Positions 35,000 through 43,469 of a stretch of 64,000 nucleotides of DNA are shown here, piece by piece. The notes under the pieces were generated by a model. It worked only from the letters and a program-made list of their open reading frames with translations. It did no database searches and was not told the origin of the DNA. This DNA is from Clostridiales bacterium (GTDB taxonomy: Bacteria; Bacillota; Clostridia; Lachnospirales; Lachnospiraceae): positions 1 through 64,000 of the forward strand of contig JAJQAC010000063.1 in the NCBI GenBank assembly GCA_021204025.1. The letters run 5' to 3'. The position numbers and the translations under genes were made by a program. How positions within the stretch are numbered: the stretch's first letter is position 1; each line of letters begins with the position of its first letter.

Positions 35000-36057
35000 C
35001 GGCTGTTCGACACGGCGGAGACATTTACCGTAATCAGGTTCGGCTGGATTATTCCGTGAACTGCAATCCGCTTGGTATGCCGGATCCGGTAAAGGAGGCT
35101 TTGTGTTGTTCTGTAGAGTCATGGGCTGCTTACCCCGATATGTATTGCGATGAACTTCGAGAAAAACTGGCGGAAAAACTCGCAGTTAAAAAAGAATGGA
35201 TTTTATGCGGCAATGGAGCTGCCGGATTGATCTATGATCTGGCGGCAGCGTTACGTCCGCAAAAGGCAAGGCTGCCGGTCCCATCGTTTACCGAGTATGA
35301 AGCGGCACTTCAGGGCACAGGATGCGCGGTATTTTATGAAAAGACGCGGAAAGAAGAGGGCTTCAGGCTGGATATAGAGGCATACCGGAAGAATATTTCG
35401 GAAGATACCGATCTGGTATTTGTGTGTAATCCTAATAATCCAAACGGATCTGCGGTAAATGCACAGGAGGTGCGGGAGTTAGCTGATACATGTCGGGAAA
35501 AAGGTGCGATACTTCTGGTTGACGAATGTTTTGCGGAATTGACCGGGGAACCCCAGCGCTACAGTGTAGTATCGGCGTGTGAAAAAAATCCGAATCTTGT
35601 GGTTCTGCGGGCGTTTACCAAGACGTTTGCGATGGCAGGTCTGCGCCTGGGATATCTGGTTACTTCAGACAGAAATCTGCTGAAAGAGATACAAAGACAG
35701 CGACAGCCGTGGAATGTGTCCGTCCCCGCGCAGATCGCCGGAGTAGCGGCATTGTCTGATGGGTCTGAGAATTATCTGAAAGAGTCACGCGAACTGATCA
35801 CGCAGGAGCGGAAATATCTGACAGAGAGACTTGCCGCGATGGGATTTACCGTTTTCCCATCGGCGGCCAATTATCTGATGTTTGAAAGTTCGATGCCGGA
35901 TCTTTATGAAAAATGTCTGAATTACGGACTGCTGATTCGTAACTGCTCGGATTATCTGGGCCTGACAGAAGGTTATTATAGGATCAGCGTTCGTACACGA
36001 AGGGAAAATGATGAGATGCTCGATATTTTCAGAAAGATCCTGACGGCTCATCCCTGA
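34996..36057 (+). CDS. cobD: threonine-phosphate decarboxylase-like class II aminotransferase (CobD)
   Basis: The 353-residue PLP enzyme of the HisC-like fold has VFVCNPNNPNGS, LLVDECFAELTG and the PLP-Lys region FTKTFAMAGLRLGYL. In this operon it most probably decarboxylates threonine phosphate to aminopropanol phosphate for CbiB. The sequence alone does not exclude a histidinol-phosphate aminotransferase, but the HGGDIYR start and the context favour CobD. It is the last gene of the cobalamin operon, and its 3' end overlaps the convergent CYTH gene by 10 bases. Confidence 0.88.
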   Translation: MTAVRHGGDIYRNQVRLDYSVNCNPLGMPDPVKEALCCSVESWAAYPDMYCDELREKLAEKLAVKKEWILCGNGAAGLIYDLAAALRPQKARLPVPSFTEYEAALQGTGCAVFYEKTRKEEGFRLDIEAYRKNISEDTDLVFVCNPNNPNGSAVNAQEVRELADTCREKGAILLVDECFAELTGEPQRYSVVSACEKNPNLVVLRAFTKTFAMAGLRLGYLVTSDRNLLKEIQRQRQPWNVSVPAQIAGVAALSDGSENYLKESRELITQERKYLTERLAAMGFTVFPSAANYLMFESSMPDLYEKCLNYGLLIRNCSDYLGLTEGYYRISVRTRRENDEMLDIFRKILTAHP

Positions 36058-36494
36058 CTCAGTCTGCTGTTCTGGTATTCTCCGGTGAAGGTTACATCCC
36101 TGCCGAACCAATGTGGAGGAGTGAAGGACAGCGCCATTTCTTTAGAAGGAAATTCTACTTCAGCGAGTATCAGACCGGTGTAGTTCCCTGAGAAAACATC
36201 CAGTTCGATGGTAAGTCCGGAGTTTTCGAGAGGAATCAGATATCTCTTTTTGGTGAGAATCCGGCCGTCTGCCTTGGCAAGCAGATGGATGTAAGCCTCT
36301 TTTGTGAGAGGAAGATTAGCTTCTTCGCGCGTGAGGAGTCCGCTGGATTTGTAGGTCAGATAGTAGTCGTTATCGGAGCGGCGGATCCGTACAACCGGGG
36401 AGATGCAAAGATAAGCCTGTTCGATTTCGTGACAGGGAAAATTCTGATAGTCAGCGGGTGGTGTGTCAATGAGATATTTTCGTTCAATTTCCAT
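36048..36494 (-). CDS. CYTH domain protein (triphosphate tunnel metalloenzyme family)
   Basis: The 148-residue protein starts with the family motif EIERKYL (ExExK), and its alternating charged strands (VRIRRSDNDYYLTYKS, ILTKKRYLIPL, IELDVFSG, LAEVEFPS) fit the CYTH beta-tunnel. Members hydrolyse triphosphates or, in some cases, make cAMP or thiamine triphosphate-related compounds. The actual substrate is unknown. The minus-strand ATG at 36494 follows GAGGT, a better site than the upstream in-frame ATG at 36515. It runs against cobD and diverges from tig, with repeat R2 in its upstream region. Confidence 0.87.
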   Translation of the reverse strand: MEIERKYLIDTPPADYQNFPCHEIEQAYLCISPVVRIRRSDNDYYLTYKSSGLLTREEANLPLTKEAYIHLLAKADGRILTKKRYLIPLENSGLTIELDVFSGNYTGLILAEVEFPSKEMALSFTPPHWFGRDVTFTGEYQNSRLSQG

Positions 36495-36524
36495 AAGTTG
36501 TTTACCTCGTATCATTATCGTTTT

Positions 36525-36655
36525 TTATTTCATAGGAAAGCGCGTCCTATGAAATAAAAAGTCTCCGACGGATCGCACTGCGGCGGAGTGGAATTATGTC
36601 GCTAAAGCGACTCGCCGCAGGCGGAGAATCCTGCTTTGCAGGATTCTTTTTCATA
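36525..36655 (+). repeat. mosaic repeat copy R2 (modules D and E)
   Basis: Module D (36525-36609) repeats that of R1, with a 12-bp hairpin (36525-36536 with 36546-36557). It is joined directly to module E, which has a 9-bp hairpin (36626-36634 with 36638-36646) and a T run; module C is absent. It lies between two divergent genes (CYTH and tig), where a terminator in the + direction would serve no evident upstream gene. R2 and the tig promoter fill this 373-base gap; an A/T-rich stretch lies between them. Confidence 0.85.
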
Positions 36656-36794
36656 ATAACCCGGATTACGAAAAAGGAAAAGAGAAAACCGGATTTTTTT
36701 GAAAAAACATATCTCCGACACAAAAAAACCTGCAAAAAGTCACAAAAAACGTTGATAAACATGAAAAAAGGTACTGGTAATTGCAAATAAACTA

Positions 36795-36803
36795 TGTTAT
36801 AAT
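36795..36803 (+). promoter_or_regulatory. extended -10 promoter for tig
   Basis: TGT followed by a perfect TATAAT (36798-36803) forms an extended -10 element. No good -35 hexamer lies 16-18 bases upstream. Transcription would start near 36810, about 58 bases before tig. Confidence 0.65.
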
Positions 36804-36867
36804 AAGCATTTGAAGTGTGGCGTCTTGCCGTGACAGCCATACATTAATTTAGGAGGAACCCCATATT

Positions 36868-38154
36868 ATGAGTTTACAAGTCGAAAAATTAGAAAAAAAC
36901 ATGGCAAAACTGACCGTGGAAGTATCGGCAGAGCAGTTCGAAGAAGCTCTTAAAACTTCCTATATCAAAAATAAAAACAGATTTAGTGTACCAGGATTTC
37001 GTAAGGGCAAAGTTCCTCAGTCATTGGTGGAAAAAATGTACGGCGAAGAAGTCCTGTATGAGGACGCAATTAATGAAGCTTTAAATCGTACGTATTCAGA
37101 TGCTGCGGAAGAGAGCGGACTTGAGATTGTTTCCCGGCCGGAGATCGATGTGACGCAGGTTAAGAAGGGACAGCCGATGATTTATACGGCTACAGTAGCC
37201 GTGAAGCCTGAGGTTACACTGGGCGAATATAAGGGCATTGAGGTGGAGAGAGCAAAGCCGGAAGTGACAGATGCTGATATCGAAGCTGAGATCAAAAAAG
37301 CGCAGGATCAGAATTCACGGCTGATAGCGGTAGAGGATCGTCCGGTTGCGGATGGTGATCAGACGGTAATTGATTTTGCCGGCTCCGTTGACGGAACCGC
37401 TTTTGAAGGCGGCACGGCGGAAGATTATCCTCTGACGATCGGTTCGCATTCCTTTATCGAAGGCTTCGAAGAGCAGATCATAGGCATGAGCCTGAATGAG
37501 GAGAAGGATATTGAGGTAACCTTCCCGGAAAATTATCACGCAGCGGATCTGGCGGGTAAACCTGCAGTATTTAAGGTAAAGGTGAAAGAAATCAAAGTGA
37601 AGGAACTTCCGGAAGTGGACGATGAGTTCGCCAGCGAGGTTTCTGATTTTGAAACGCTGGATGAATATAAGGCGGATTTGCGTGAGAAACTGGAAAAGAC
37701 GAAACAGGCCCAGGCCACAGCTGAAAATGAGAATAATGTCGTTGCAAAGGTAGTAGAGAACGCTTCCATGGATATTCCGGAGGCGATGATTGATCTGCAG
37801 GTGGACAATATGATTGATGACTATGCAGCCAATATGCGTCGGCAGGGGTTGAGTCTGGAGCAGTATTTCCAGTTTACCGGTATGACGATGGAACAGCTGC
37901 GGGATGAGGTTCGTCCGGAAGCGCAGCAGAGGATCCGTACCCGTCTGGTACTGGAAGCGGTAGTCGCGGCGGAAAAGATTGAGGCTTCCGATGAGTCGGT
38001 TGAGGAAGAACTGAAAAAGATGGCCGAGCGCTATAAGATGGAGCCGGATCAGGTAAAAGAGTCCATGGGAGATCGTGGCATCGAGAGAATGAAGGAAGAT
38101 CTGGCGATCCAGGAAGCAGTTGATTTCCTGGTAGCGGAAGCAAAGCTGGTTTAA
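36868..38154 (+). CDS. tig: trigger factor (ribosome-associated prolyl isomerase and chaperone)
   Basis: Trigger factor binds at the ribosome exit and helps nascent chains fold. The 428-residue protein has the N-terminal ribosome-binding signature VPGFRKGKVP (about residues 43-52), a central FKBP-like domain (GDQTVIDFAGSVDGTAFEGG) and a helical C-terminal arm domain. The ribosome site AGGAGGAA is strong. It precedes clpP, clpX and lon, a widely conserved protein-quality cluster. No CIRCE or CtsR operator was seen upstream. Confidence 0.96.
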   Translation: MSLQVEKLEKNMAKLTVEVSAEQFEEALKTSYIKNKNRFSVPGFRKGKVPQSLVEKMYGEEVLYEDAINEALNRTYSDAAEESGLEIVSRPEIDVTQVKKGQPMIYTATVAVKPEVTLGEYKGIEVERAKPEVTDADIEAEIKKAQDQNSRLIAVEDRPVADGDQTVIDFAGSVDGTAFEGGTAEDYPLTIGSHSFIEGFEEQIIGMSLNEEKDIEVTFPENYHAADLAGKPAVFKVKVKEIKVKELPEVDDEFASEVSDFETLDEYKADLREKLEKTKQAQATAENENNVVAKVVENASMDIPEAMIDLQVDNMIDDYAANMRRQGLSLEQYFQFTGMTMEQLRDEVRPEAQQRIRTRLVLEAVVAAEKIEASDESVEEELKKMAERYKMEPDQVKESMGDRGIERMKEDLAIQEAVDFLVAEAKLV

Positions 38155-38172
38155 TGCGCAAAAGGGCGTACA

Positions 38173-38203
38173 GGGGGAGTCCCGCAGGCGGAACTCCCTT
38201 TTT
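38173..38203 (+). terminator. terminator or attenuator between tig and clpP
   Basis: GGGAGT (38175-38180) pairs with ACTCCC (38193-38198), and the stem extends inward with one bulge. Five T residues follow at once. Because it sits inside the tig-clpP spacer, it may only partly stop transcription. Confidence 0.7.
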
Positions 38204-38232
38204 ACCATCATAAGATTTATGGAGGTTTTAAA

Positions 38233-38814
38233 ATGAGTCTGGTACCTTATGTAATTGAATCTACCAGCAGAGGCGAGAGATCCTATGATATTTATTCCCG
38301 CCTGCTGAAAGAACGGATTATTTTTCTTGGCGAGGAAGTCAATGATGTCACAGCAAGCCTGATCGTGGCTCAGCTCCTTTTCCTGGAGTCAGAGGATCCA
38401 GGTAAGGATATTAATCTCTATATCAACAGTCCGGGCGGCTCTGTGACAGCAGGCATGGCAATCTATGATACCATGAATTACATTAAGTGTGATGTCTCAA
38501 CGGTCTGCATTGGCATGGCTGCCAGTATGGGCGCGTTTCTGCTGGCCGGCGGTGCGAAGGGCAAACGTTTTGCTTTGCCGAATGCGGAAGTTATGATCCA
38601 TCAGCCTTCCGGCGGCGCCCAGGGACAGGCAACGGAGATCCAGATCGTGGCGGAGAAAATTTTACAGACGAAGAAAAAACTGAATGAAATTCTCGCGGCA
38701 AATACCGGGCAGCCGTATGAGGTGATCTGCCGGGATACGGAGCGTGATCATTATATGACTGCTGAGGAGGCAAAAGAGTATGGCTTGATTGATCAGGTGA
38801 TTTCGAGTCATTAG
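38233..38814 (+). CDS. clpP: ATP-dependent Clp protease proteolytic subunit
   Basis: ClpP forms the tetradecameric serine protease chamber that works with ClpX. The 193-residue protein shows the start [32 protein letters not shown], the catalytic Ser in [11 protein letters not shown] and the catalytic His in [17 protein letters not shown] provides the ribosome site. clpX begins 19 bases downstream, so the two subunits are produced together. Confidence 0.97.
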   Translation: MSLVPYVIESTSRGERSYDIYSRLLKERIIFLGEEVNDVTASLIVAQLLFLESEDPGKDINLYINSPGGSVTAGMAIYDTMNYIKCDVSTVCIGMAASMGAFLLAGGAKGKRFALPNAEVMIHQPSGGAQGQATEIQIVAEKILQTKKKLNEILAANTGQPYEVICRDTERDHYMTAEEAKEYGLIDQVISSH

Positions 38815-38833
38815 AAAGGACTGAGGTGTTGAT

Positions 38834-40135
38834 ATGCCGAATAGAATTGACGAAAAAGTCAGATGCTCTTTCTGTGGGAAAAGCCAGGATCAGGTCAGGA
38901 AACTGATTTCCGGGATGAGTAAGGTATATATCTGCGATGAATGTGTGGAGTTATGCGGAGAGATCCTGGAAGAGGATGAGGATGAAGGAGAATCTTCGAT
39001 TCCGGATCTGAACGGAATTAATCTGCTTAAGCCAAAGGAAATCAAAAGTTTTCTCGACGAGTATGTGATTGGACAGGATATGGCGAAGAAGGCGCTTTCC
39101 GTAGCGGTGTACAATCATTATAAGCGTATTACGTCGATGAGAGACATGGATGTTGAGGTGCAGAAAAGTAATATTCTGATGCTGGGACCGACTGGTTCCG
39201 GTAAGACCTATCTTGCGCAGACACTTGCCAGGGTTTTAAATGTACCGTTTGCGATTGCCGATGCAACCGCGCTTACAGAGGCCGGATATGTCGGTGAAGA
39301 TGTAGAAAATATTCTGCTGAAGCTGATTCAGGCAGCCGAATATGACATCAGTCGTGCGGAATATGGCATTATCTATATCGATGAAATTGATAAAATTACC
39401 AAGAAATCCGAAAATGTCTCTATTACGCGAGACGTATCCGGAGAGGGGGTACAGCAGGCTCTTCTGAAGATTCTGGAGGGGACGCTGGCAAGCGTGCCAC
39501 CTCAGGGCGGTAGAAAGCATCCTCATCAGGAATTACTTCAGATTGATACGACCAATATTCTGTTTATCTGTGGCGGTGCTTTTGATGGTCTGGAAAAGAT
39601 TATCGAACGGCGTCTCAGCACTGGTTCGATCGGATTTAATGCAGAGATTGTGGATCGGAACCACACAGATATTGATGAGCTTTTAAAACAGGTTGAGCCT
39701 CAGGATCTGGTCAAATTCGGACTGATTCCAGAGTTTATCGGCCGCGTACCGGTGACGGTATCGCTGAATTCGCTGGATGAAAATGCACTGATGCGGATTC
39801 TGACAGAGCCAAAGAATGCTTTAACCAAACAGTATCAGAAATTATTTGAGATCGACGATGTCAAACTGGATTTCACCCCGGAGGCGTTGCGGGAAGTTGC
39901 TCATCAGGCGGTGGAGCGCAAGACCGGTGCGAGAGGACTCCGGTCAATACTGGAAGACGTTATGATGGATTTGATGTATGAGATTCCGTCGGATAATACG
40001 ATCGGCATGTGTACAGTCTCCCGGGATGCCGTATTAAAGAAGTGTCCTCCGGATTTAATCTATCGTGATCAGACTGTGCCAAAGAAATCCTTTGTACAGC
40101 GATTTAAGAAAGAAAAGACGGGTGAGATTGCGTAA
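38834..40135 (+). CDS. clpX: ATP-dependent Clp protease ATP-binding subunit ClpX
   Basis: ClpX unfolds substrates and feeds them to ClpP. The N-terminal zinc domain has four Cys in CSFCGKS and ICDECVELC. The AAA+ domain has Walker A GPTGSGKT (about residues 114-121), Walker [11 protein letters not shown] and the substrate-handling GYVGEDVEN and IGF loops. The length of 433 residues is typical. A strong terminator follows the stop codon immediately. Confidence 0.97.
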   Translation: MPNRIDEKVRCSFCGKSQDQVRKLISGMSKVYICDECVELCGEILEEDEDEGESSIPDLNGINLLKPKEIKSFLDEYVIGQDMAKKALSVAVYNHYKRITSMRDMDVEVQKSNILMLGPTGSGKTYLAQTLARVLNVPFAIADATALTEAGYVGEDVENILLKLIQAAEYDISRAEYGIIYIDEIDKITKKSENVSITRDVSGEGVQQALLKILEGTLASVPPQGGRKHPHQELLQIDTTNILFICGGAFDGLEKIIERRLSTGSIGFNAEIVDRNHTDIDELLKQVEPQDLVKFGLIPEFIGRVPVTVSLNSLDENALMRILTEPKNALTKQYQKLFEIDDVKLDFTPEALREVAHQAVERKTGARGLRSILEDVMMDLMYEIPSDNTIGMCTVSRDAVLKKCPPDLIYRDQTVPKKSFVQRFKKEKTGEIA

Positions 40136-40169
40136 AACAAAATGGGAGCGTTCTGCTCCCTTTTGTTTT
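40134..40169 (+). terminator. terminator after clpX
   Basis: A long stem pairs AAAACAAAATGGGAGC with GCTCCCTTTTGTTTT, with one bulged T, around a five-base loop. The T-rich right arm follows the GC core directly, as in a canonical intrinsic terminator. The left arm overlaps the clpX stop codon. Confidence 0.92.
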
Positions 40170-40171
40170 AT

Positions 40172-40430
40172 GCGCAGGGCCGGGTAAGGAATTTTTGCGG
40201 CTGATGCCGCACCCGGCCCGCGCGGCGAGTATGAGGCGAAAAAGCTGCCTCCTACTCGATCGCACGGGCGGGTATGGAAATTTTGCAGCTGACGCTGCAT
40301 CCGGTCTACGCTCCGCTTCGGTCGTTGCTAAACGGTTCTGTGTGCCGGTGGCACACGTTAAGAACCGACTGAAACGAAGTGTAGATGCCACTGGCACACA
40401 GCAACCGCGCGGCGGGTAGGACGCGAAAAT
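40172..40430 (+). repeat. mosaic repeat copy R3 (modules A, B, A', C, partial B)
   Basis: Module A (40177-40219) is a GGGCCGGGT/ACCCGGCCC stem with GCGGC-TGAT-GCCGC inside. Module B (40226-40258) is a CGAGTA/TACTCG hairpin with a GAAAAA-containing loop. Module A' (40265-40303) repeats A with GCAGC-TGAC-GCTGC inside. Module C (about 40309-40407) is a three-part hairpin: 40311-40322 with 40368-40379, 40333-40339 with 40361-40367, and 40340-40346 with 40350-40356. A truncated B-like piece ends the element. With the clpX terminator it fills the 332-base gap before lon, where no separate promoter was recognised. Confidence 0.88.
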
Positions 40431-40467
40431 AAGATTTGGAAGACGAATGATACAAGGAGGGAAAAGG

Positions 40468-42777
40468 ATGGAGGATACGATTTTGATGCTGCCGGTTATC
40501 GCTCTGCGCGGACTGACAGTACTCCCGGGAATGACAGTCAATTTTGATATCAGCAGGGAAAAATCGATCAATGCGGTGGAAAAGGCAATGGTGACGGATC
40601 AGAAGGTATTTCTGGTCACACAGCATGATCCGAATGAAGCAGAACCGGATCAGGACCAGCTTTTTCAATATGGGACGATCTCCCGGATCCGGCAGCTTGT
40701 GAAAATGCCCGGAAATATTGTCCGCGTGATGACGGAAGGACTTGCCCGCGCACAACTGCTTAATCTGAATACAGAGGGAGATTTGCTGACGGGTGAAGTG
40801 CTGGAACGAAAGCCGGAAAATAATACAGATCTGGTTGTCGCGGAGGCAATGACGCGCATCCTGAAAGAGCAGATCGAATCCTTTGGAAAGCTGCATCCGA
40901 AATTTGCCAGAGAAGTAATGAAAGGGCTGCTGGGTATCCGGGGTCTTGAAAGACTGATGCTGGAGACCGCTTCTCAGATCCCATGGGATTATACGGTGCG
41001 GCAGAATTATCTGGAGCAGGAAATCTTTACCGGCTGCTATGAGGTGTTGGTTTCGAGTCTGATCAATGAGATTGAGGTATCCAAGATACGCAGAGAATTT
41101 CAGGAAAAGGTAAAGCAGAGTGTTGATAAAAATCAGAAAGATTATATCCTCCGGGAACAGATGAAGGTGATCCGGGAAGAGCTGGGAGATGACGGGGAAT
41201 CAGAAGCAGAGGAGTTTGAACGGAAGGTTCGTGCGCTGAAGGCAGATAAAGAGGTAAAGGAAAAACTCTTCAAGGATATCGATCATCTGAAATCCATGCA
41301 GAGTATGAGTCAGGAAGCAAATGTACTGCGTACTTACCTCGAAACTCTTCTGGAACTTCCCTGGAACAGGGTATCCCGTGATGATAATGATATCCATCAT
41401 GCGGAGCAGATTTTAAACGAAGATCATTACGGACTTGAAAAAGTAAAGGAACGTGTACTGGAATATCTGGCTGTGCGTGTTCTGGCAAAGAAGAACAATG
41501 GGGCAATTCTGTGCCTGGTGGGACCGCCAGGTACCGGTAAGACGTCGATTGGCCGTTCGATTGCCCGTGCGCTGAATAAAAAATACGTTCGCATCAGCCT
41601 GGGAGGTATCCGTGATGAGGCTGAGATACGCGGCCACAGGAAGACTTATATCGGTGCGATGCCGGGACGTCTGGTAGAGGGACTGCGACAGGCCGGAGTC
41701 TCAAATCCTCTGATGTTGCTGGATGAGATCGATAAAGTAAGCTCAGACTATAAAGGCGATACTTCATCCGCTCTCCTTGAAGTGCTTGATGGAGAGCAGA
41801 ATGTGAAGTTTCGGGATCATTATGTGGAACTTCCGGTAAATCTGTCAAACGTAATGTTTATCGCAACCGCGAATACGACGGAGACGATACCCCGCCCTCT
41901 TTTAGACCGGATGGAGATCATCGAGGTCAACAGCTATACCGAAAATGAAAAGTTTCATATTGCCAGGGATTTCCTGCTGCCCAAGCAGTTAGAAAAACAT
42001 GGGATACATCCCGGACAGCTGACGATCACGGATAAAGCACTGCGCAAAATCATCCATAACTATACGAGAGAAGCGGGTGTGCGCAACCTGGAACGCAGGA
42101 TCAGTGATATCTGCCGGAAATCAGCCAGAAAAATTCTTGAAGATAAAAAGACAACGGTGCGAGTTACGGAAGCCGGTCTGGAAAAATATCTGGGAAAAGA
42201 AAGGATTTCTTTTGAAAACGCGAATGAGGAAGATCAGGTTGGTATTGTGCGCGGACTCGCCTGGACCAGCGTGGGAGGCGATACGCTGGAGATTGAAGTA
42301 AACTGCATGCCGGGGAAGGGCGAACTGAAGATGACCGGTCAGATGGGTGATGTGATGAAGGAATCTGCGATGATTGCGCTTACCTTTGTTCGTTCCGTTT
42401 GTCCGGAATATGGTGTGGACGAGGATTATTTTGAGAAACATGATCTCCATCTGCATATTCCGGAAGGAGCGGTTCCCAAGGACGGTCCGTCTGCCGGTAT
42501 TACGATGGCGACGGCGATGCTCTCAGCGGTAACCGGGAAAAAAGTATCGGCAAAGGTCGCGATGACCGGAGAGATCACACTGCGTGGCCGTGTACTTCCG
42601 ATCGGTGGTTTAAAGGAAAAGATTCTTGCCGCCAAAATGGCCGGGATAAAAACGGTTCTTGTGCCGGACAAAAACCGTCCGGATATCGCGGAACTTTCCA
42701 AAGAGATTACAGGCGGACTGAAAATCACATATGTGATGACAATGAGTGATGTTTTGAAAGAGGCACTAATTTTATGA
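40468..42777 (+). CDS. lon: ATP-dependent protease Lon (LonA type)
   Basis: Lon degrades misfolded and regulatory proteins. The 769-residue protein has the N-terminal LON substrate domain (LPVIALRGLTVLPGM), an AAA+ domain with Walker A GPPGTGKTS and ISLGGIRDEAEIRGHRKTYIG, and the protease domain with the catalytic Ser in PKDGPSAGITM and the Lys in GGLKEKILAAKMAG. ATG 40468 follows AAGGAGGG (40454-40461) at ideal spacing, so the in-frame ATG at 40447 is not favoured. The promoter should lie within repeat R3. It overlaps engB by four bases. Confidence 0.96.
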   Translation: MEDTILMLPVIALRGLTVLPGMTVNFDISREKSINAVEKAMVTDQKVFLVTQHDPNEAEPDQDQLFQYGTISRIRQLVKMPGNIVRVMTEGLARAQLLNLNTEGDLLTGEVLERKPENNTDLVVAEAMTRILKEQIESFGKLHPKFAREVMKGLLGIRGLERLMLETASQIPWDYTVRQNYLEQEIFTGCYEVLVSSLINEIEVSKIRREFQEKVKQSVDKNQKDYILREQMKVIREELGDDGESEAEEFERKVRALKADKEVKEKLFKDIDHLKSMQSMSQEANVLRTYLETLLELPWNRVSRDDNDIHHAEQILNEDHYGLEKVKERVLEYLAVRVLAKKNNGAILCLVGPPGTGKTSIGRSIARALNKKYVRISLGGIRDEAEIRGHRKTYIGAMPGRLVEGLRQAGVSNPLMLLDEIDKVSSDYKGDTSSALLEVLDGEQNVKFRDHYVELPVNLSNVMFIATANTTETIPRPLLDRMEIIEVNSYTENEKFHIARDFLLPKQLEKHGIHPGQLTITDKALRKIIHNYTREAGVRNLERRISDICRKSARKILEDKKTTVRVTEAGLEKYLGKERISFENANEEDQVGIVRGLAWTSVGGDTLEIEVNCMPGKGELKMTGQMGDVMKESAMIALTFVRSVCPEYGVDEDYFEKHDLHLHIPEGAVPKDGPSAGITMATAMLSAVTGKKVSAKVAMTGEITLRGRVLPIGGLKEKILAAKMAGIKTVLVPDKNRPDIAELSKEITGGLKITYVMTMSDVLKEALIL

Positions 42778-43379
42778 TTATAAAAAAAGCAGAGCTTGAG
42801 ACAGTCTGCGGCGTAACCAGCCGGTTTCCGGATCATGATCAGCCGGAGATTGCTTTTGCGGGCAAATCCAATGTCGGCAAATCGTCGCTGATCAATGCGT
42901 TGATGAACCGGAAGTCGCTGGCACGCACTTCCGGTCAGCCGGGTAAGACGCAGACCGTTAATTTTTATCATATCAATGACGCAGTTTATTTTGTGGATCT
43001 GCCCGGTTATGGTTATGCACGGGCAAGCGAGGAGGTAAAAGCACAGTGGGGGCGTATGATCGAACGTTATCTGAAAAATGCTCCGATGTTAAAATGTGTA
43101 TTTCTTCTGGTCGATATCCGGCATGAGGCATCCGAAAACGATCGTCTGATGTATCAGTGGATTTTGTCAAACGGTTACCATCCGGTGATTATCGCGACCA
43201 AGGTCGATAAGCTGAAACGGAGCCAGATCGCCAAACAGGTCAGACTGGTACGGGAATCCATCGGACTGGAAAAAGAGGGAATCCTGTTTCCATTTTCGGC
43301 TCTGACGAAACAGGGAAGGGAAGAAATCTGGCAGTATGTAGAAAATATTCTGGCAGATTCTGGTCAATCAGACAGATAG
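42774..43379 (+). CDS. engB: ribosome biogenesis GTP-binding protein EngB/YsxC
   Basis: EngB is a small GTPase needed for assembly of the large ribosomal subunit. The 201-residue protein has the P-loop GKSNVGKSSLINAL (about residues 30-43), the G2 segment TSGQPGKTQT, G3 DLPGYGYA and G4 TKVDKL. Its position directly behind lon with a four-base overlap is conserved in Firmicutes. Confidence 0.95.
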   Translation: MIIKKAELETVCGVTSRFPDHDQPEIAFAGKSNVGKSSLINALMNRKSLARTSGQPGKTQTVNFYHINDAVYFVDLPGYGYARASEEVKAQWGRMIERYLKNAPMLKCVFLLVDIRHEASENDRLMYQWILSNGYHPVIIATKVDKLKRSQIAKQVRLVRESIGLEKEGILFPFSALTKQGREEIWQYVENILADSGQSDR

Positions 43380-43469
43380 ACACAGTTTTCTCCCGAAAGG
43401 GACACAAAAAGATCACATAATTCTGTTATTTTAAACGGAGAAATAACCATTAGCGTGAGGGGGATTGTG

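Noticed and set aside
40195-40419. Open frame across repeat R3, with near-identical frames in R5 (61903-62085) and partly in R1 (11539-11805), sharing a peptide that includes ASVVAKR
   Set aside because: The shared peptide follows from the shared DNA repeat. Between R3 and R5 about five of eight differences in this frame are synonymous, but the amino-acid-changing ones restore base pairing. There is no ribosome site, and the frame start differs in each copy. I treat it as spurious, though a short peptide cannot be fully excluded.
36804-40467. CIRCE or CtsR operators for tig, clpP, clpX or lon
   Set aside because: No TTAGCACTC inverted repeat or GGTCAAA heptad tandem was found.
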